Positions 48,989 to 58,802 of a stretch of 64,000 bases of DNA are shown here, piece after piece. Numbering within the stretch: the first letter of the stretch is position 1; each line of letters starts with the position of its first letter. Source of the stretch: Sunxiuqinia elliptica (GTDB lineage: Bacteria; Bacteroidota; Bacteroidia; Bacteroidales; Prolixibacteraceae). The stretch is from positions 186,001 to 250,000 of the forward strand of contig NZ_FONW01000002.1 of assembly GCF_900113005.1 (NCBI RefSeq), given 5' to 3'. The notes beneath the pieces were generated by a model. The model saw only the letters and a list, made by a program, of their open reading frames with translations, made no database searches and had not been told where the DNA came from. A program made the translations under genes and the position numbers.

Positions 48989-49891
48989 GTGGAACAAGCT
49001 TATCACATACCAGTTTTATTGAATGAAAGCATCGAAGGGCTGAACATTCAACCGGATGGCGAATATGTAGATGTCACCTTTGGTGGTGGCGGACATTCGC
49101 GGGAAATATTGAAAAACATTGAAACGGGACGTTTGTTTGGTTTCGATCAGGACGAAGATGCTGCGGCGAATGCTTTTGATGATTCGCGGTTTGTTTTTAT
49201 TCGTCATAACTTCAGGTATATCCGCAATTTTTTGCGGTATCACGATGTTGAACAAGTGGATGGTATTTTGGCAGACCTTGGTGTTTCGTCACATGATTTT
49301 GATGTTGCCGAAAGAGGTTTCTCGTTTCGCTTTTCCGGAGCATTAGATATGCGTATGAACCGGGATGCGAAGTTGACCGCTGCCGATATTGTGAACACCT
49401 ACGATGAAGCTCGTTTGATTCAGGTATTCAGGGAGTATGGTGAGGTTAATAATGCCTATCGGTTGACCAAGCAAATCTTAGCGGCAAGGCAGCAAAAGCC
49501 TGTTCGGACAATCGACCAGTTCAAAGAAATCATTGCACCCTGTGTTCCGAAAAGGACCGAGACAAAATACTTGGCCAAAGTTTTTCAGGCGCTTCGCATT
49601 GAGACCAACGGTGAGCTGGATGTGCTGAAAGATTTTTTAGAGCAAAGTGCAGAGTTGTTAAAACCCGGCGGCCGTTTGGTGGTCATTACTTATCATTCCC
49701 TGGAAGATCGGTTGGTGAAGAACTTTATCAAAGCTGGAAACTTTGAGGGAAAACAGGAAAAAGATTTTTATGGCAATGTGAGTTCTGTTTTACAGGCAGT
49801 GAACCGGAAAGTGATTGTGCCAACAGAAGAAGAAATTGAACGAAACCCAAGGGCACGAAGTGCAAAACTAAGAATAGCCGAAAAACAATGA
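48989..49891 (+). CDS. rsmH: 16S rRNA (cytosine(1402)-N(4))-methyltransferase RsmH
   Basis: Methylates C1402 of 16S rRNA. The 300-residue protein starts with GTG and has YVDVTFGGGGHSREILK (SAM-binding loop), DGILADLGVSSHDFDVAERGFSF, LDMRMNRD, and VITYHSLEDRLVKNFIK. The position directly after mraZ in the dcw cluster is conserved in bacteria. It overlaps ftsL by four bases. Confidence 0.96.
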   Translation: MEQAYHIPVLLNESIEGLNIQPDGEYVDVTFGGGGHSREILKNIETGRLFGFDQDEDAAANAFDDSRFVFIRHNFRYIRNFLRYHDVEQVDGILADLGVSSHDFDVAERGFSFRFSGALDMRMNRDAKLTAADIVNTYDEARLIQVFREYGEVNNAYRLTKQILAARQQKPVRTIDQFKEIIAPCVPKRTETKYLAKVFQALRIETNGELDVLKDFLEQSAELLKPGGRLVVITYHSLEDRLVKNFIKAGNFEGKQEKDFYGNVSSVLQAVNRKVIVPTEEEIERNPRARSAKLRIAEKQ

Positions 49892-50256
49892 GTGAGGCAA
49901 AAACGAAGAACGGAAAAGCAAAGAGTAAGCGCAGTGGTTTAAAATCGTTGCTGGGAGGAAGCTTGTTGGCTAGTGAAAAGGTATTGAAACAGATGCCTTT
50001 TGTGCTTTTTGTTGTTTTTCTCATCATTCTGTTGATCTCAAACCGGTATTGGTCTGAGAAAACCATTCGGCAAATGGAGGCTGTGCAGGATTCCATTAAG
50101 GAGTTGAGAGCGGAGTCTGTTACTTATGAAACAGATTTGATGCGGATGAACAGACCTTCTGAAATTGTAGAGAAAGTAAAAGGTAGTGGGCTGGATTTGG
50201 ATGAACCCAGTGAGCCCGCTCGAAAATTGAAAGTTGAAAAGATCGAAGAAGAATAA
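49888..50256 (+). CDS. ftsL: FtsL-like cell division protein
   Basis: A 122-residue bitopic protein. A basic cytoplasmic start (AKTKNGKAKSKRSG) precedes a membrane helix at about residues 36-52 (MPFVLFVVFLIILLIS), then a coiled coil (KTIRQMEAVQDSIKELRAESVTYETDLMRM). FtsL is weakly conserved, so the assignment rests on topology and its place between rsmH and ftsI. It probably joins the FtsQLB-type complex that activates septal wall synthesis. Overlaps rsmH and ftsI by 4 and 1 bases. Confidence 0.85.
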   Translation: MSEAKTKNGKAKSKRSGLKSLLGGSLLASEKVLKQMPFVLFVVFLIILLISNRYWSEKTIRQMEAVQDSIKELRAESVTYETDLMRMNRPSEIVEKVKGSGLDLDEPSEPARKLKVEKIEEE

Positions 50257-52373
50257 TGGAGATTAGAAAGGACATAACAGCCCGTTTTGGGGTTATTTAT
50301 TTTCTTGCTGCAATGGTGGGCGTAATCATTGTGGTCAAAATCTTCATGATTCAAAACATGGATACGGAGAAGTGGAAAGGGATTGCCAAAGATTTAAAGA
50401 ACAACACCACTGAAATACCAGCCAAGCGAGGAAATATTTGTGCTGATGATGGGAGTATCTTGGCAACTTCAGTTCCGCAGTACGAACTTCGTTTAGATCT
50501 TGCAGCACCGAGGGTTAAACGTATTTATGGCGATAAGTCGGATGCTTTTGCCTTGGAGGTTGCTAAGTTTTTTAAAATCTCGAAATCGCAGTTTAAGCGA
50601 AAACTGGATAAAGCATTTAAGGATGGCAATCGTTGGTTTTTGATTTACCCTGAAAAAGTAAACTACAACCAGCTTCAGAAATTCAAGCGTTTGTCCATGC
50701 TCAAGAAAAGCATATTTGGTTCGGGTTTGATTGTGATTACTGAAAGTGAGCGGGTGATGCCTCACTCGGAGTTGGCAAGTCGTACTATTGGAACGCTAAA
50801 TAAAGGAGCGTTTGGAGGTATTCACGGAAATGTTGGCTACTCGGGAATTGAAGGGCTGATGGAAGGTTACCTGAGTGGTGAAAATGGAAAGGCCATAAAA
50901 CGAAACTATTCCGGGCGTTGGATTAACATGCCTATTGTTGATCCGAAAGATGGAAGTGATGTCATTACCACCCTGAACGTGAACTTGCAGGATTTTGCAA
51001 ACAATGCGCTTCATCGTCAAATGGAGACATCGCAGGCACAATGGGGAACAGCCATCGTTATGGAAGTGAAAACGGGCGAAGTGAAAGCCATTGCCAACCT
51101 GGGGCGTCGCAAGGATGGAACCTACGGTGAAACCTACAACTTTGCTTTGGGGCATGCCGGCTGCAGCGAGCCTGGCTCTACTTTTAAGTTGATGTCTTTG
51201 ATGGCAGCAATGGAGCACGGCTATGTCGACACCTCAGACGTTTTCGACACGGGGAATGGTATTTGGAATTACCGGGGGCAAACGATTTATGATAGTGATT
51301 ACTATCGTGGTGGCCGAGGAAAACTTAGCATGAAGCGGATTTTTGAGTTGTCATCGAACGTTGGTGTTGCCAAAATTATCACCGAGTTTTATGAAGGGCA
51401 CGAAGAAGATTTTATTGATCGCATATACAACTTTGGCTTGAATAAGCCTCTTGGCCTGGGGTTTGCTGGCGAAGGGGTTCCCTATATCAAGTATCCTGAT
51501 GATGACGTTTGGTGGGGACCTTCGCTAGCCTGGATTTCTTATGGCTATGAAATTAAGTTAACACCCCTGCAAACCGCTACCTTTTATAATGCGGTGGCTA
51601 ACAACGGGCGCATGATCAAACCAAAATTTGTCAAGGAAGTGCGTCGAAACGGCATTTTAGAGAAAGAGTTTAAGACCGAAATAATCAATCCTTCAATTTG
51701 TTCAAAAGGAACTTTGGGAAAAGCTCAGGATTTGCTGGCAGGTGTCTGCACGGCAGGTACCGGACGTTCACTGAATAATCCTTACTTCCCCATTGCCGGG
51801 AAAACAGGAACGGCCCAGGTGGCTTATAATGACCAGGGCTATGAAAAGGATGGGCGGAAGAATTACCAAGCTTCTTTTGCAGGCTACTTTCCTGCTGATG
51901 ATCCGCAATATACTTGTGTAGTTGTGATTGTAGGTCCTAAAGGAAAGTATTATGGAGGTTCCGTTGCTGGTCCGGTTTTTCGGGAAATAGTCAGTAAAGT
52001 CTATGCCAGCTTTATGGATCGTCGTGAGAATGAAGATGAGTTAGTGGCTGGGCTACCCGAAGTGAAAGCTGGATTTAAGCAGGAGATTGAGTTTACAGCG
52101 GAAGAGCTGGATCTTGAACTGGAGACAGGAGACGCCGACTCGGATTTAATACGAGTCAAACCCGAGGAAAATCGCTTAACCGCTAATAGCCTGCAGCTGG
52201 GTGAAGGACTGGTTCCCGATGTTCGCGGAATGGGAGGGAGTGATGCGCTTTACTTGCTGGAAAGTGCCGGCCTGAAAGTGCGGATGAAAGGGATTGGAAA
52301 AGTGAGAAAGCAATCACTAAAAGCGGGGAATAAAATTAGAAGAGGACAAACTATTTATATCGATTTAGGTTAA
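50256..52373 (+). CDS. ftsI: FtsI / division-specific penicillin-binding protein with PASTA domain
   Basis: Septal D,D-transpeptidase that crosslinks peptidoglycan. The 705-residue protein has an N-terminal membrane helix (residues ~11-30, FGVIYFLAAMVGVIIVVKIF), a dimerisation domain (NTTEIPAKRGNICADDGSILATSV), a transpeptidase domain with SEPGSTFKLM (nucleophile Ser), SSNVGVAK and GKTGTAQ, and a single PASTA domain near residues 640-705 (VPDVRGMGGSDALYLLESAGLKV). PASTA-bearing FtsI-like proteins are common in Bacteroidota. Adjacent to ftsL and murE with one-base overlaps. Confidence 0.95.
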   Translation: MEIRKDITARFGVIYFLAAMVGVIIVVKIFMIQNMDTEKWKGIAKDLKNNTTEIPAKRGNICADDGSILATSVPQYELRLDLAAPRVKRIYGDKSDAFALEVAKFFKISKSQFKRKLDKAFKDGNRWFLIYPEKVNYNQLQKFKRLSMLKKSIFGSGLIVITESERVMPHSELASRTIGTLNKGAFGGIHGNVGYSGIEGLMEGYLSGENGKAIKRNYSGRWINMPIVDPKDGSDVITTLNVNLQDFANNALHRQMETSQAQWGTAIVMEVKTGEVKAIANLGRRKDGTYGETYNFALGHAGCSEPGSTFKLMSLMAAMEHGYVDTSDVFDTGNGIWNYRGQTIYDSDYYRGGRGKLSMKRIFELSSNVGVAKIITEFYEGHEEDFIDRIYNFGLNKPLGLGFAGEGVPYIKYPDDDVWWGPSLAWISYGYEIKLTPLQTATFYNAVANNGRMIKPKFVKEVRRNGILEKEFKTEIINPSICSKGTLGKAQDLLAGVCTAGTGRSLNNPYFPIAGKTGTAQVAYNDQGYEKDGRKNYQASFAGYFPADDPQYTCVVVIVGPKGKYYGGSVAGPVFREIVSKVYASFMDRRENEDELVAGLPEVKAGFKQEIEFTAEELDLELETGDADSDLIRVKPEENRLTANSLQLGEGLVPDVRGMGGSDALYLLESAGLKVRMKGIGKVRKQSLKAGNKIRRGQTIYIDLG

Positions 52374-53830
52374 TGAAACAATTAAGCAACATATTGCAGG
52401 ATATTGAGCATCAGCTTTTGAGTGGATCAGCTGATGTGTCAATTCAGAATTTGCACTTTGATTCGAGGAAGGTGGAAGCAGGCGATGTATTTATTGCTGT
52501 ACCGGGGACACATGTTGATGGACATCGGTTTATTCAGCAGGCAATTGCACAGGGAGCAGCCGCTGTTATTGCCGAGCGTTTTGAGGATGTGGACGAAGGG
52601 GCAAGCACCTTAGTAACGATGGGAGATACAGCCGGAGCTTTAGGGAAGTTAGCGTCAAACTACTACGACAATCCTTCGGCTCGATTGAAAGTGGTTGGTA
52701 TTACGGGCACCAATGGGAAAACAACCATTGCAACCTTGTTGTACCTGTTGTTTAAAAAGTTGGGCTATCAGGCAGGACTTATTTCAACCATTAAATATTA
52801 CGTTGGCGATGAAGAATTGCCGGCAACACATACAACTCCGGATGCGCTTCAGATTCAATCGTTGATGGCGAAGATGGTAGAAGCTGGCTGTGAGTATTGC
52901 TTTATGGAAGTGAGCTCGCACGCGATTCATCAAGAGCGTATTGCTGGAATTGCTTTTGATGGTGGGGTGTTTACCAACCTGACACATGACCATTTAGACT
53001 ATCACCAAACTTTTGCGGAGTACCTGAAAGCCAAGAAGAAGTTCTTTGATGAACTTCCTAAAGGGGCTTTTGCATTGACCAATGCTGATGAAAAGAATGG
53101 GGCCGTGATGCTTCAAAATACGGTTGCTACAAAGAAAGCATACGGCTTAAAGTCACTGGCTGATTATAAGTGTAAGGTGTTGGAAAAACACTTTGATGGC
53201 ATGCTGCTTAGCATCGATGGACAGGAAGTTTGGACTCATTTTGCAGGCCTGTTCAATGCCTATAATTTGATGGCAGTTTATGGTTCGGCCTTACTGTTGG
53301 GAGCTGAGCAAGAGTTGGTTTTGCCCGCAATTAGCGAGTTGAAACCGGTTGCTGGGCGCTTTGAAATCATTCGTTCAACGGATGGTAAGTATGCGATTGT
53401 AGATTACGCTCATACACCAGATGCTCTGAAAAATGTGCTGAACGGTATTTCGGAGATCCGCACAGGAAATGAGCAGGTCATTACCGTTGTTGGAGCCGGA
53501 GGTGACCGGGACACAACCAAGCGCCCCATTATGGCAAAAGAGGCCATTTTGCAAAGCGACAAAGTAATTTTGACTTCGGATAATCCCAGAAGCGAAGATC
53601 CGGCTCAGATAATTGCCGATATGGAAACCGGCATTGAAGCTCATCAACGTCAAAAAGTTCTTTCAATTGTCAGTCGGAAAGAAGCGATCCGAACGGCATG
53701 TATGCTGGCTCAGGCAGGCGATATTGTCTTGATTGCCGGGAAAGGACATGAAGACTATCAGGAAATCAAAGGGGTGAAACATCATTTTGATGACCGGGAA
53801 GTGGTAAAGGAAATTTTCAACCTGAATTAA
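52373..53830 (+). CDS. murE: UDP-MurNAc-L-Ala-D-Glu:meso-DAP ligase MurE
   Basis: Adds meso-diaminopimelate to UDP-MurNAc-Ala-Glu. The 485-residue protein has the ATP site GITGTNGKTTIATLLY, TNLTHDHLDYHQTFAEYLKAK with the carbamylated Lys region, VDYAHTPDALKNVL, and TSDNPRSEDPAQI. The DNPR motif indicates meso-DAP rather than Lys specificity, so the wall is probably of the DAP type. Immediately follows ftsI. Confidence 0.96.
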   Translation: MKQLSNILQDIEHQLLSGSADVSIQNLHFDSRKVEAGDVFIAVPGTHVDGHRFIQQAIAQGAAAVIAERFEDVDEGASTLVTMGDTAGALGKLASNYYDNPSARLKVVGITGTNGKTTIATLLYLLFKKLGYQAGLISTIKYYVGDEELPATHTTPDALQIQSLMAKMVEAGCEYCFMEVSSHAIHQERIAGIAFDGGVFTNLTHDHLDYHQTFAEYLKAKKKFFDELPKGAFALTNADEKNGAVMLQNTVATKKAYGLKSLADYKCKVLEKHFDGMLLSIDGQEVWTHFAGLFNAYNLMAVYGSALLLGAEQELVLPAISELKPVAGRFEIIRSTDGKYAIVDYAHTPDALKNVLNGISEIRTGNEQVITVVGAGGDRDTTKRPIMAKEAILQSDKVILTSDNPRSEDPAQIIADMETGIEAHQRQKVLSIVSRKEAIRTACMLAQAGDIVLIAGKGHEDYQEIKGVKHHFDDREVVKEIFNLN

Positions 53831-53839
53831 TAAAGAAGG

Positions 53840-55090
53840 ATGATTAATTTATTGTACGAGTGGTTAAAAAGTTTTGATATTCCGGGGATTGGAATGCTTC
53901 AGTATATTTCCTTTCGCTCAGCAGCTGCTGTGATTACTTCGTTGTTGATTACGATGGGATTTGGACGACGGCTGATTAATTATTTGCAGTTGAAGCAAAT
54001 TGGGGAAGAAGTTCGTGACTTAGGGCTTGAAGGTCAGTTGCAGAAGAAGGGAACGCCAACGATGGGCGGATTGATCATTTTGGCTTCTATTATTATCCCC
54101 ACGCTGTTGTTTGCACAGCTCAATAACATTTATATTATCCTGATGTTGATAACCACGGTTTGGTTAGGACTCATCGGGTTTACGGATGATTATATTAAGG
54201 TATTTCTGAAAGATAAAGAAGGATTAGCCGGGAAGTTTAAAATTTTGGGGCAGGTAAGTCTTGGAGTGATTGTAGCTTCTACGCTTTACTTTTCGGATGA
54301 TGTTACGGTGCGTGAGCGAGTACAGAATGCCAATGGTGATTTCAAAAAAGAAATTGTCATTGATCCGCAAACCGGCTTGCAGGAAGTTCGCTTCATTACG
54401 AATGATGTCAAGTCGACACGAACAACAATTCCGTTCATTAAAAATCATGAATTCGACTACGCTTGGCTGGTACCATTTGCGGGTGAAAGAGGCGAATTTT
54501 GGCGTTGGCTGATCTATGCCTTGGCAATTATTCTGATTATAACGGCGGTGTCAAATGCGGCCAACCTGACAGATGGAATTGATGGCCTGGCAACGGGAAC
54601 TTCAGCAATTAGCGGGGCCACGCTTGGCTTGCTCGCCTATGTTAGTGGTAACGTAATTTACTCCGACTATCTGAATATCATGTATATTCCAAACATTGGA
54701 GAGTTGACCGTTTTTATAGCCGCTTTTATTGGAGCAACAGTTGGCTTTTTGTGGTATAATTCCTATCCCGCACAGGTATTTATGGGGGATACGGGAAGTT
54801 TGGCTTTAGGTGGTATTTTGGCGGTTTTTGCTGTAATCATTCGCAAGGAGATTCTGATTCCTTTGCTGTGCGGAATTTTCTTAATCGAAAACCTGTCGGT
54901 GATGATTCAGGTCGCTTATTTTAAATACACCAAACGAAAATATGGTGAAGGACAGCGGGTATTCCTGATGAGTCCGATTCATCACCACTACCAAAAGAAA
55001 GGTATTCCGGAAGCGAAAATTGTGACCCGCTTTTGGATTGTCGGAATTATTCTGGCAGTGGTCACCTTGGTCACACTAAAAATGCGTTAA
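53840..55090 (+). CDS. mraY: phospho-N-acetylmuramoyl-pentapeptide transferase MraY
   Basis: Transfers phospho-MurNAc-pentapeptide to undecaprenyl phosphate, giving lipid I. The 416-residue membrane protein has about ten helices, TMGGLI, the catalytic [34 protein letters not shown] and [12 protein letters not shown]. It is longer than E. coli MraY (360); an insert of about 65 residues at ~150-215 (e.g. [18 protein letters not shown]) is typical of Bacteroidota. It is 9 bases after murE and 1 base before murD. Confidence 0.96.
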   Translation: MINLLYEWLKSFDIPGIGMLQYISFRSAAAVITSLLITMGFGRRLINYLQLKQIGEEVRDLGLEGQLQKKGTPTMGGLIILASIIIPTLLFAQLNNIYIILMLITTVWLGLIGFTDDYIKVFLKDKEGLAGKFKILGQVSLGVIVASTLYFSDDVTVRERVQNANGDFKKEIVIDPQTGLQEVRFITNDVKSTRTTIPFIKNHEFDYAWLVPFAGERGEFWRWLIYALAIILIITAVSNAANLTDGIDGLATGTSAISGATLGLLAYVSGNVIYSDYLNIMYIPNIGELTVFIAAFIGATVGFLWYNSYPAQVFMGDTGSLALGGILAVFAVIIRKEILIPLLCGIFLIENLSVMIQVAYFKYTKRKYGEGQRVFLMSPIHHHYQKKGIPEAKIVTRFWIVGIILAVVTLVTLKMR

Positions 55091-55091
55091 G

Positions 55092-56429
55092 ATGACCAAT
55101 AAAATTGTGGTTATAGGAGCTGGAGAAAGTGGCGTTGGCGCAGCTGTTTTGGCAAAGAAACAAGGTTTTGAAGTCTTGGTTTCAGATGCCGGAACAATTA
55201 AAAAAGAATATGAAGACGTTCTAACTAAATATGAAATTCGGTATGAGGCGGGAGGACATTCCGCTGATGAGATTCTCAAGGCTGACTTAGTGGTTAAAAG
55301 CCCGGGAGTTCCTGATTCTGCCCCACTGGTTGTGGAATTGAGGGGAAAGGGAATACCCGTGATTTCTGAGATTGAGTTTGCGGGGCGGTACAGCCAGGCG
55401 AAAACAATTTGTATCACCGGGAGTAATGGGAAAACAACCACCACAATGCTCACTTATCATTTGTTGAAAGCGGCCGGCTTAAATGTTGGCTTGGCAGGTA
55501 ATGTGGGACACAGCTTGGCTTGGCAGGTTGCCGAAAAAGATTTTGATTATTATGTCATTGAATTGAGTAGTTTTCAATTGGATGGAATGGTCGAATTCAA
55601 AGCAGATGTGGCAATGCTTTTGAATATCACACCGGATCATTTAGATCGATATGATTACCAGTTGCAGAATTACGTGGATTCAAAGTTTCGGATTATCCAA
55701 AATCAGACATCAGACGATGTTTTTATTTATGGAGTGGATGATCCGATTATTCAAGAAGAATTGAAAAAAAGAGAAATACCGGCTCAGTGCTTGCCGTTTG
55801 GCTGGGGTGAGACATTTGAAAATGGAGCTGGGATTAAAGGGGAAGAACTAATTATAAATTTGGGAAAAAAATCATTCAACATGTCCATTTTTGATATTGC
55901 ATTGCAAGGAAAACACAACACTTACAACTCGATGGCTGCTGGCTTAGCAGGCATGGTGTTAAACATTCGGAACGAAAAGATCCGGGAAAGTTTAACTGAC
56001 TTTAAAGGGGTCGAGCATCGTTTGGAGCGTTTCTTAAAAGTGCATGGAATTGAGTTTATCAACGACTCAAAAGCAACCAATGTGAATTCAACCTGGTATG
56101 CTTTGGAAAGTTTGAATAAGCCTATCGTCTGGATTGCAGGTGGGGTAGATAAAGGAAACGATTATAGTGCATTGACAGAGTTGGTGCGTGACAAAGTGAA
56201 AGCGATTGTGTGCCTGGGAACAGACAATTCAAAAATCAAGGAAGCATTTGATGGCATTGTCCCTGATATTATTGAAACGCAGGACATGCAGGATGCTGTT
56301 CGATCAGCCTACTACTTGGCCAAAAATGGCGAAACGGTTTTGCTGTCACCAGCTTGTGCTAGTTTCGATCTGTTTGAGAATTACGAAGATCGAGGACGCC
56401 AGTTTAAGACGGCAGTTCGTTCGTTGTAA
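55092..56429 (+). CDS. murD: UDP-MurNAc-L-alanine:D-glutamate ligase MurD
   Basis: Adds D-glutamate to UDP-MurNAc-L-Ala. The 445-residue protein has a UDP-binding start IVVIGAGESGVGAAVLAKKQG, the P-loop ITGSNGKTTTTMLTYHLL, LLNITPDHLDRYDYQLQNYV, FINDSKATNVNSTWYALES and LLSPACASFDLFENYEDRG. All three Mur-ligase domains are present. The 71-base gap before ftsW holds no clear hairpin. Confidence 0.96.
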   Translation: MTNKIVVIGAGESGVGAAVLAKKQGFEVLVSDAGTIKKEYEDVLTKYEIRYEAGGHSADEILKADLVVKSPGVPDSAPLVVELRGKGIPVISEIEFAGRYSQAKTICITGSNGKTTTTMLTYHLLKAAGLNVGLAGNVGHSLAWQVAEKDFDYYVIELSSFQLDGMVEFKADVAMLLNITPDHLDRYDYQLQNYVDSKFRIIQNQTSDDVFIYGVDDPIIQEELKKREIPAQCLPFGWGETFENGAGIKGEELIINLGKKSFNMSIFDIALQGKHNTYNSMAAGLAGMVLNIRNEKIRESLTDFKGVEHRLERFLKVHGIEFINDSKATNVNSTWYALESLNKPIVWIAGGVDKGNDYSALTELVRDKVKAIVCLGTDNSKIKEAFDGIVPDIIETQDMQDAVRSAYYLAKNGETVLLSPACASFDLFENYEDRGRQFKTAVRSL

Positions 56430-56500
56430 AAAATGGACATGGGGATGGAAATGATTTGTTTACAATAGGCCGGACTTGAGCCGGAAATAGATAAGAAAAA

Positions 56501-57700
56501 ATGAACTTTTCGCTCGGAAAAATAGTTAAGGGAGACCGGATTCTTTGGGTGGTACTGGTATTTTTATCACTCATATCACTGCTGATTGTGTACAGTGCAA
56601 CCGGAAAATTAGCCTATCGGGAAGCTGGAGGAAACACAGGCTATTACCTGGTTCGGCAGCTTATTTTTCTGTCAGCTGGTTTTGGCGTGATGGTTTTTCT
56701 GGTCAATGTAATTCCGGTAAAGTTCTATACTTATATCGCTCCTTTGCTGTTGCTAATAACGATTGGAGCACTGCTGGCAGCAGTTGTGCAATACAAGTTA
56801 ACCCCCTCAAAACCAACATCCCGATCGTTGGATCTAGGTTTTTTGAGTTTTCAGCCTGCAGAGCTGGCCAAGATTTCATTGATGATGTTTGTGGCCAAAG
56901 TTTTGTCTAAAAGACAGAAAACCAAGGAGGAATTGCGCAAAGCATTCTTTTGGGTGATGGGAGCGAGCGGTGTGGTTTGTGGAATCATTTTCTATGGAGA
57001 TATTTCTACATCTGCTTTGATTTTTGGAAGTGTGATGGTTTTGATGATGATTGCCCGCATTCCGGCGAAATACTTGTTAATGACTATCGGTGCAGGGCTG
57101 TTATTGTTGAGTGTATTGTACTTTTCGGCCGAGCACTTGCCAGCCTGGGCTGGGCGTGTACACACATTTAAAGAGCGAATTGATGACTTTGTTTTTGGAG
57201 ATGATCATGCTGAGTTGGGAACAACGCAGGCTGATTATGCCAAGTTAGCCATTTACGAGGGCGGAATGTTTGGTAAAGGGCCCGGCCGAAGCGAAGTCAG
57301 CAACTATATGGAAGCAGCTTACAACGACTTCATTTATGCCATAATTATTGAAGAATATGGTATGTTTGGCGGCATTTTTGTTGCCTTGTTGTACTTAATT
57401 TTGCTGTATCGTGGGGTGGTAATTGTTCGACGATCGAACAGGACTTATCCCGCGTTTTTAACTGCAGGCCTGGTATTGTTGCTTGTTTTTCAAGCAGTGA
57501 TCAATATGGCCGTATCGGTAGGAGTCGCTCCGGTAACGGGACAACCGTTACCATGGGTCAGTATGGGAGGAACATCGATGTTGTTCACTGCTGTTTCCTT
57601 TGGAACGATTCTGACGGTCAGTTACCACAATCAGCGCAATAAACAAGTTGTTGAACCTCCGGTTATGATTGATATGCCGGATGAAGATGAGGAATTGTAA
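56501..57700 (+). CDS. ftsW: FtsW, septal lipid II polymerase (SEDS)
   Basis: SEDS-family glycosyltransferase that polymerises lipid II with FtsI. The 399-residue protein has about ten membrane helices. Typical motifs include VYSATGKLAYREAGGN, LDLGFLSFQPAELAKISLMMFVAK, GPGRSEVSNYMEAAYNDFIYAIIIEEYG and VTGQPLPWVSMGGTSMLFTA. It lies between murD and murG as in other Bacteroidota clusters; the end is one base before murG's start. Confidence 0.95.
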   Translation: MNFSLGKIVKGDRILWVVLVFLSLISLLIVYSATGKLAYREAGGNTGYYLVRQLIFLSAGFGVMVFLVNVIPVKFYTYIAPLLLLITIGALLAAVVQYKLTPSKPTSRSLDLGFLSFQPAELAKISLMMFVAKVLSKRQKTKEELRKAFFWVMGASGVVCGIIFYGDISTSALIFGSVMVLMMIARIPAKYLLMTIGAGLLLLSVLYFSAEHLPAWAGRVHTFKERIDDFVFGDDHAELGTTQADYAKLAIYEGGMFGKGPGRSEVSNYMEAAYNDFIYAIIIEEYGMFGGIFVALLYLILLYRGVVIVRRSNRTYPAFLTAGLVLLLVFQAVINMAVSVGVAPVTGQPLPWVSMGGTSMLFTAVSFGTILTVSYHNQRNKQVVEPPVMIDMPDEDEEL

Positions 57701-57701
57701 C

Positions 57702-58802
57702 ATGAAAAAATTGAAAGTAATAATAAGTGGTGGCGGAACGGGAGGACATATCTTCCCGGCATTGTCTATTGCTAATGAGCTGAAAGCAAAGGTTCCCGAA
57801 GCCGATATTTTATTTGTTGGAGCCATTGGGAAGATGGAAATGGAACGGGTCCCCACAGCTGGTTATCCAATTGTTGGCTTGCCCGTAATTGGCTTACCCC
57901 GGAAGTTATCCTTTAAGCTATTCAAATTTGTTTGGATGCTGAACAAGAGTATGCTTCGGGCTCGTAGAATTGTGCGCGATTTCAAGCCTGATGTGGCCAT
58001 TGGTGTTGGAGGTTTTGCTAGTGGTCCTGTGCTGAAAGCAGCATCAAAGGCAGGCGTGACAACATTTTTGCAAGAGCAAAACTCTTATGCAGGAAAAACC
58101 AATAAATGGTTGGCCAAGCGTGTCAAAAAGATCTGTGTGGCTTATCCGAATATGGAGCGCTATTTCCCAAAAGAGAAATTGGTTTTAACCGGTAATCCGG
58201 TACGACAAAACTTACTGTCGCAAGTTGATAAGAAAGAGGCCTATCGGTTTTTTGGCTTAGACGAAGGAAAGCCGGTTGTTTTGGTGCTGGGAGGAAGCCT
58301 TGGAGCACGAACTTTGAATGAAAGTATTCTGGCAAACCTCGATTTGTTGGATAAAGAGGGCGTGCAGGTTATTTGGCAGTCGGGAAAGATTTACCACAAC
58401 GCTATTTTAGAGCGCTTTGACGGGAAGTTAAGAAAGAACATTCATTTGTATGAATTTCTGTCGAATATGGACATGGCTTATCGGGCAGCTGATTTAGTGA
58501 TTTCAAGAGCTGGGGCCGGAACGATTTCGGAGATTTGTTTATTGGGAAAACCATCGGTATTGGTGCCTTCTCCCAATGTGGCTGAAGACCACCAAACGAA
58601 GAATGCAATGGCTTTGGTTGAAAATGAAGCTGCCTTGATGGTGCGCGACAACGAAGCTGTTAAAAAGTTGTTTACTTCTGCTACCGAGTTATTAAAAGAT
58701 AAAAGTAGGCTGGAGCACTTGGCGGCTAATAGTTTAAAAATGGCTAAGCCCAATGCTACGGTAGACATCGTTAATGTGATTTTAAAAGAACTTGAAAAAT
58801 AG
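57702..58802 (+). CDS. murG: MurG, lipid II synthase
   Basis: Adds GlcNAc from UDP-GlcNAc to lipid I at the inner face of the membrane. The 366-residue protein has the start KVIISGGGTGGHIFPALSIANEL, IGVGGFASGPVLKAASKAG, LQEQNSYAGKTNKWLAKR, LGGSLGARTLNESI and SRAGAGTISEICLLGKPSVLVPSPNVAEDHQTKNA. The longer frame from 57669 lies within ftsW; the ATG at 57702 gives the standard N-terminus. Confidence 0.97.
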   Translation: MKKLKVIISGGGTGGHIFPALSIANELKAKVPEADILFVGAIGKMEMERVPTAGYPIVGLPVIGLPRKLSFKLFKFVWMLNKSMLRARRIVRDFKPDVAIGVGGFASGPVLKAASKAGVTTFLQEQNSYAGKTNKWLAKRVKKICVAYPNMERYFPKEKLVLTGNPVRQNLLSQVDKKEAYRFFGLDEGKPVVLVLGGSLGARTLNESILANLDLLDKEGVQVIWQSGKIYHNAILERFDGKLRKNIHLYEFLSNMDMAYRAADLVISRAGAGTISEICLLGKPSVLVPSPNVAEDHQTKNAMALVENEAALMVRDNEAVKKLFTSATELLKDKSRLEHLAANSLKMAKPNATVDIVNVILKELEK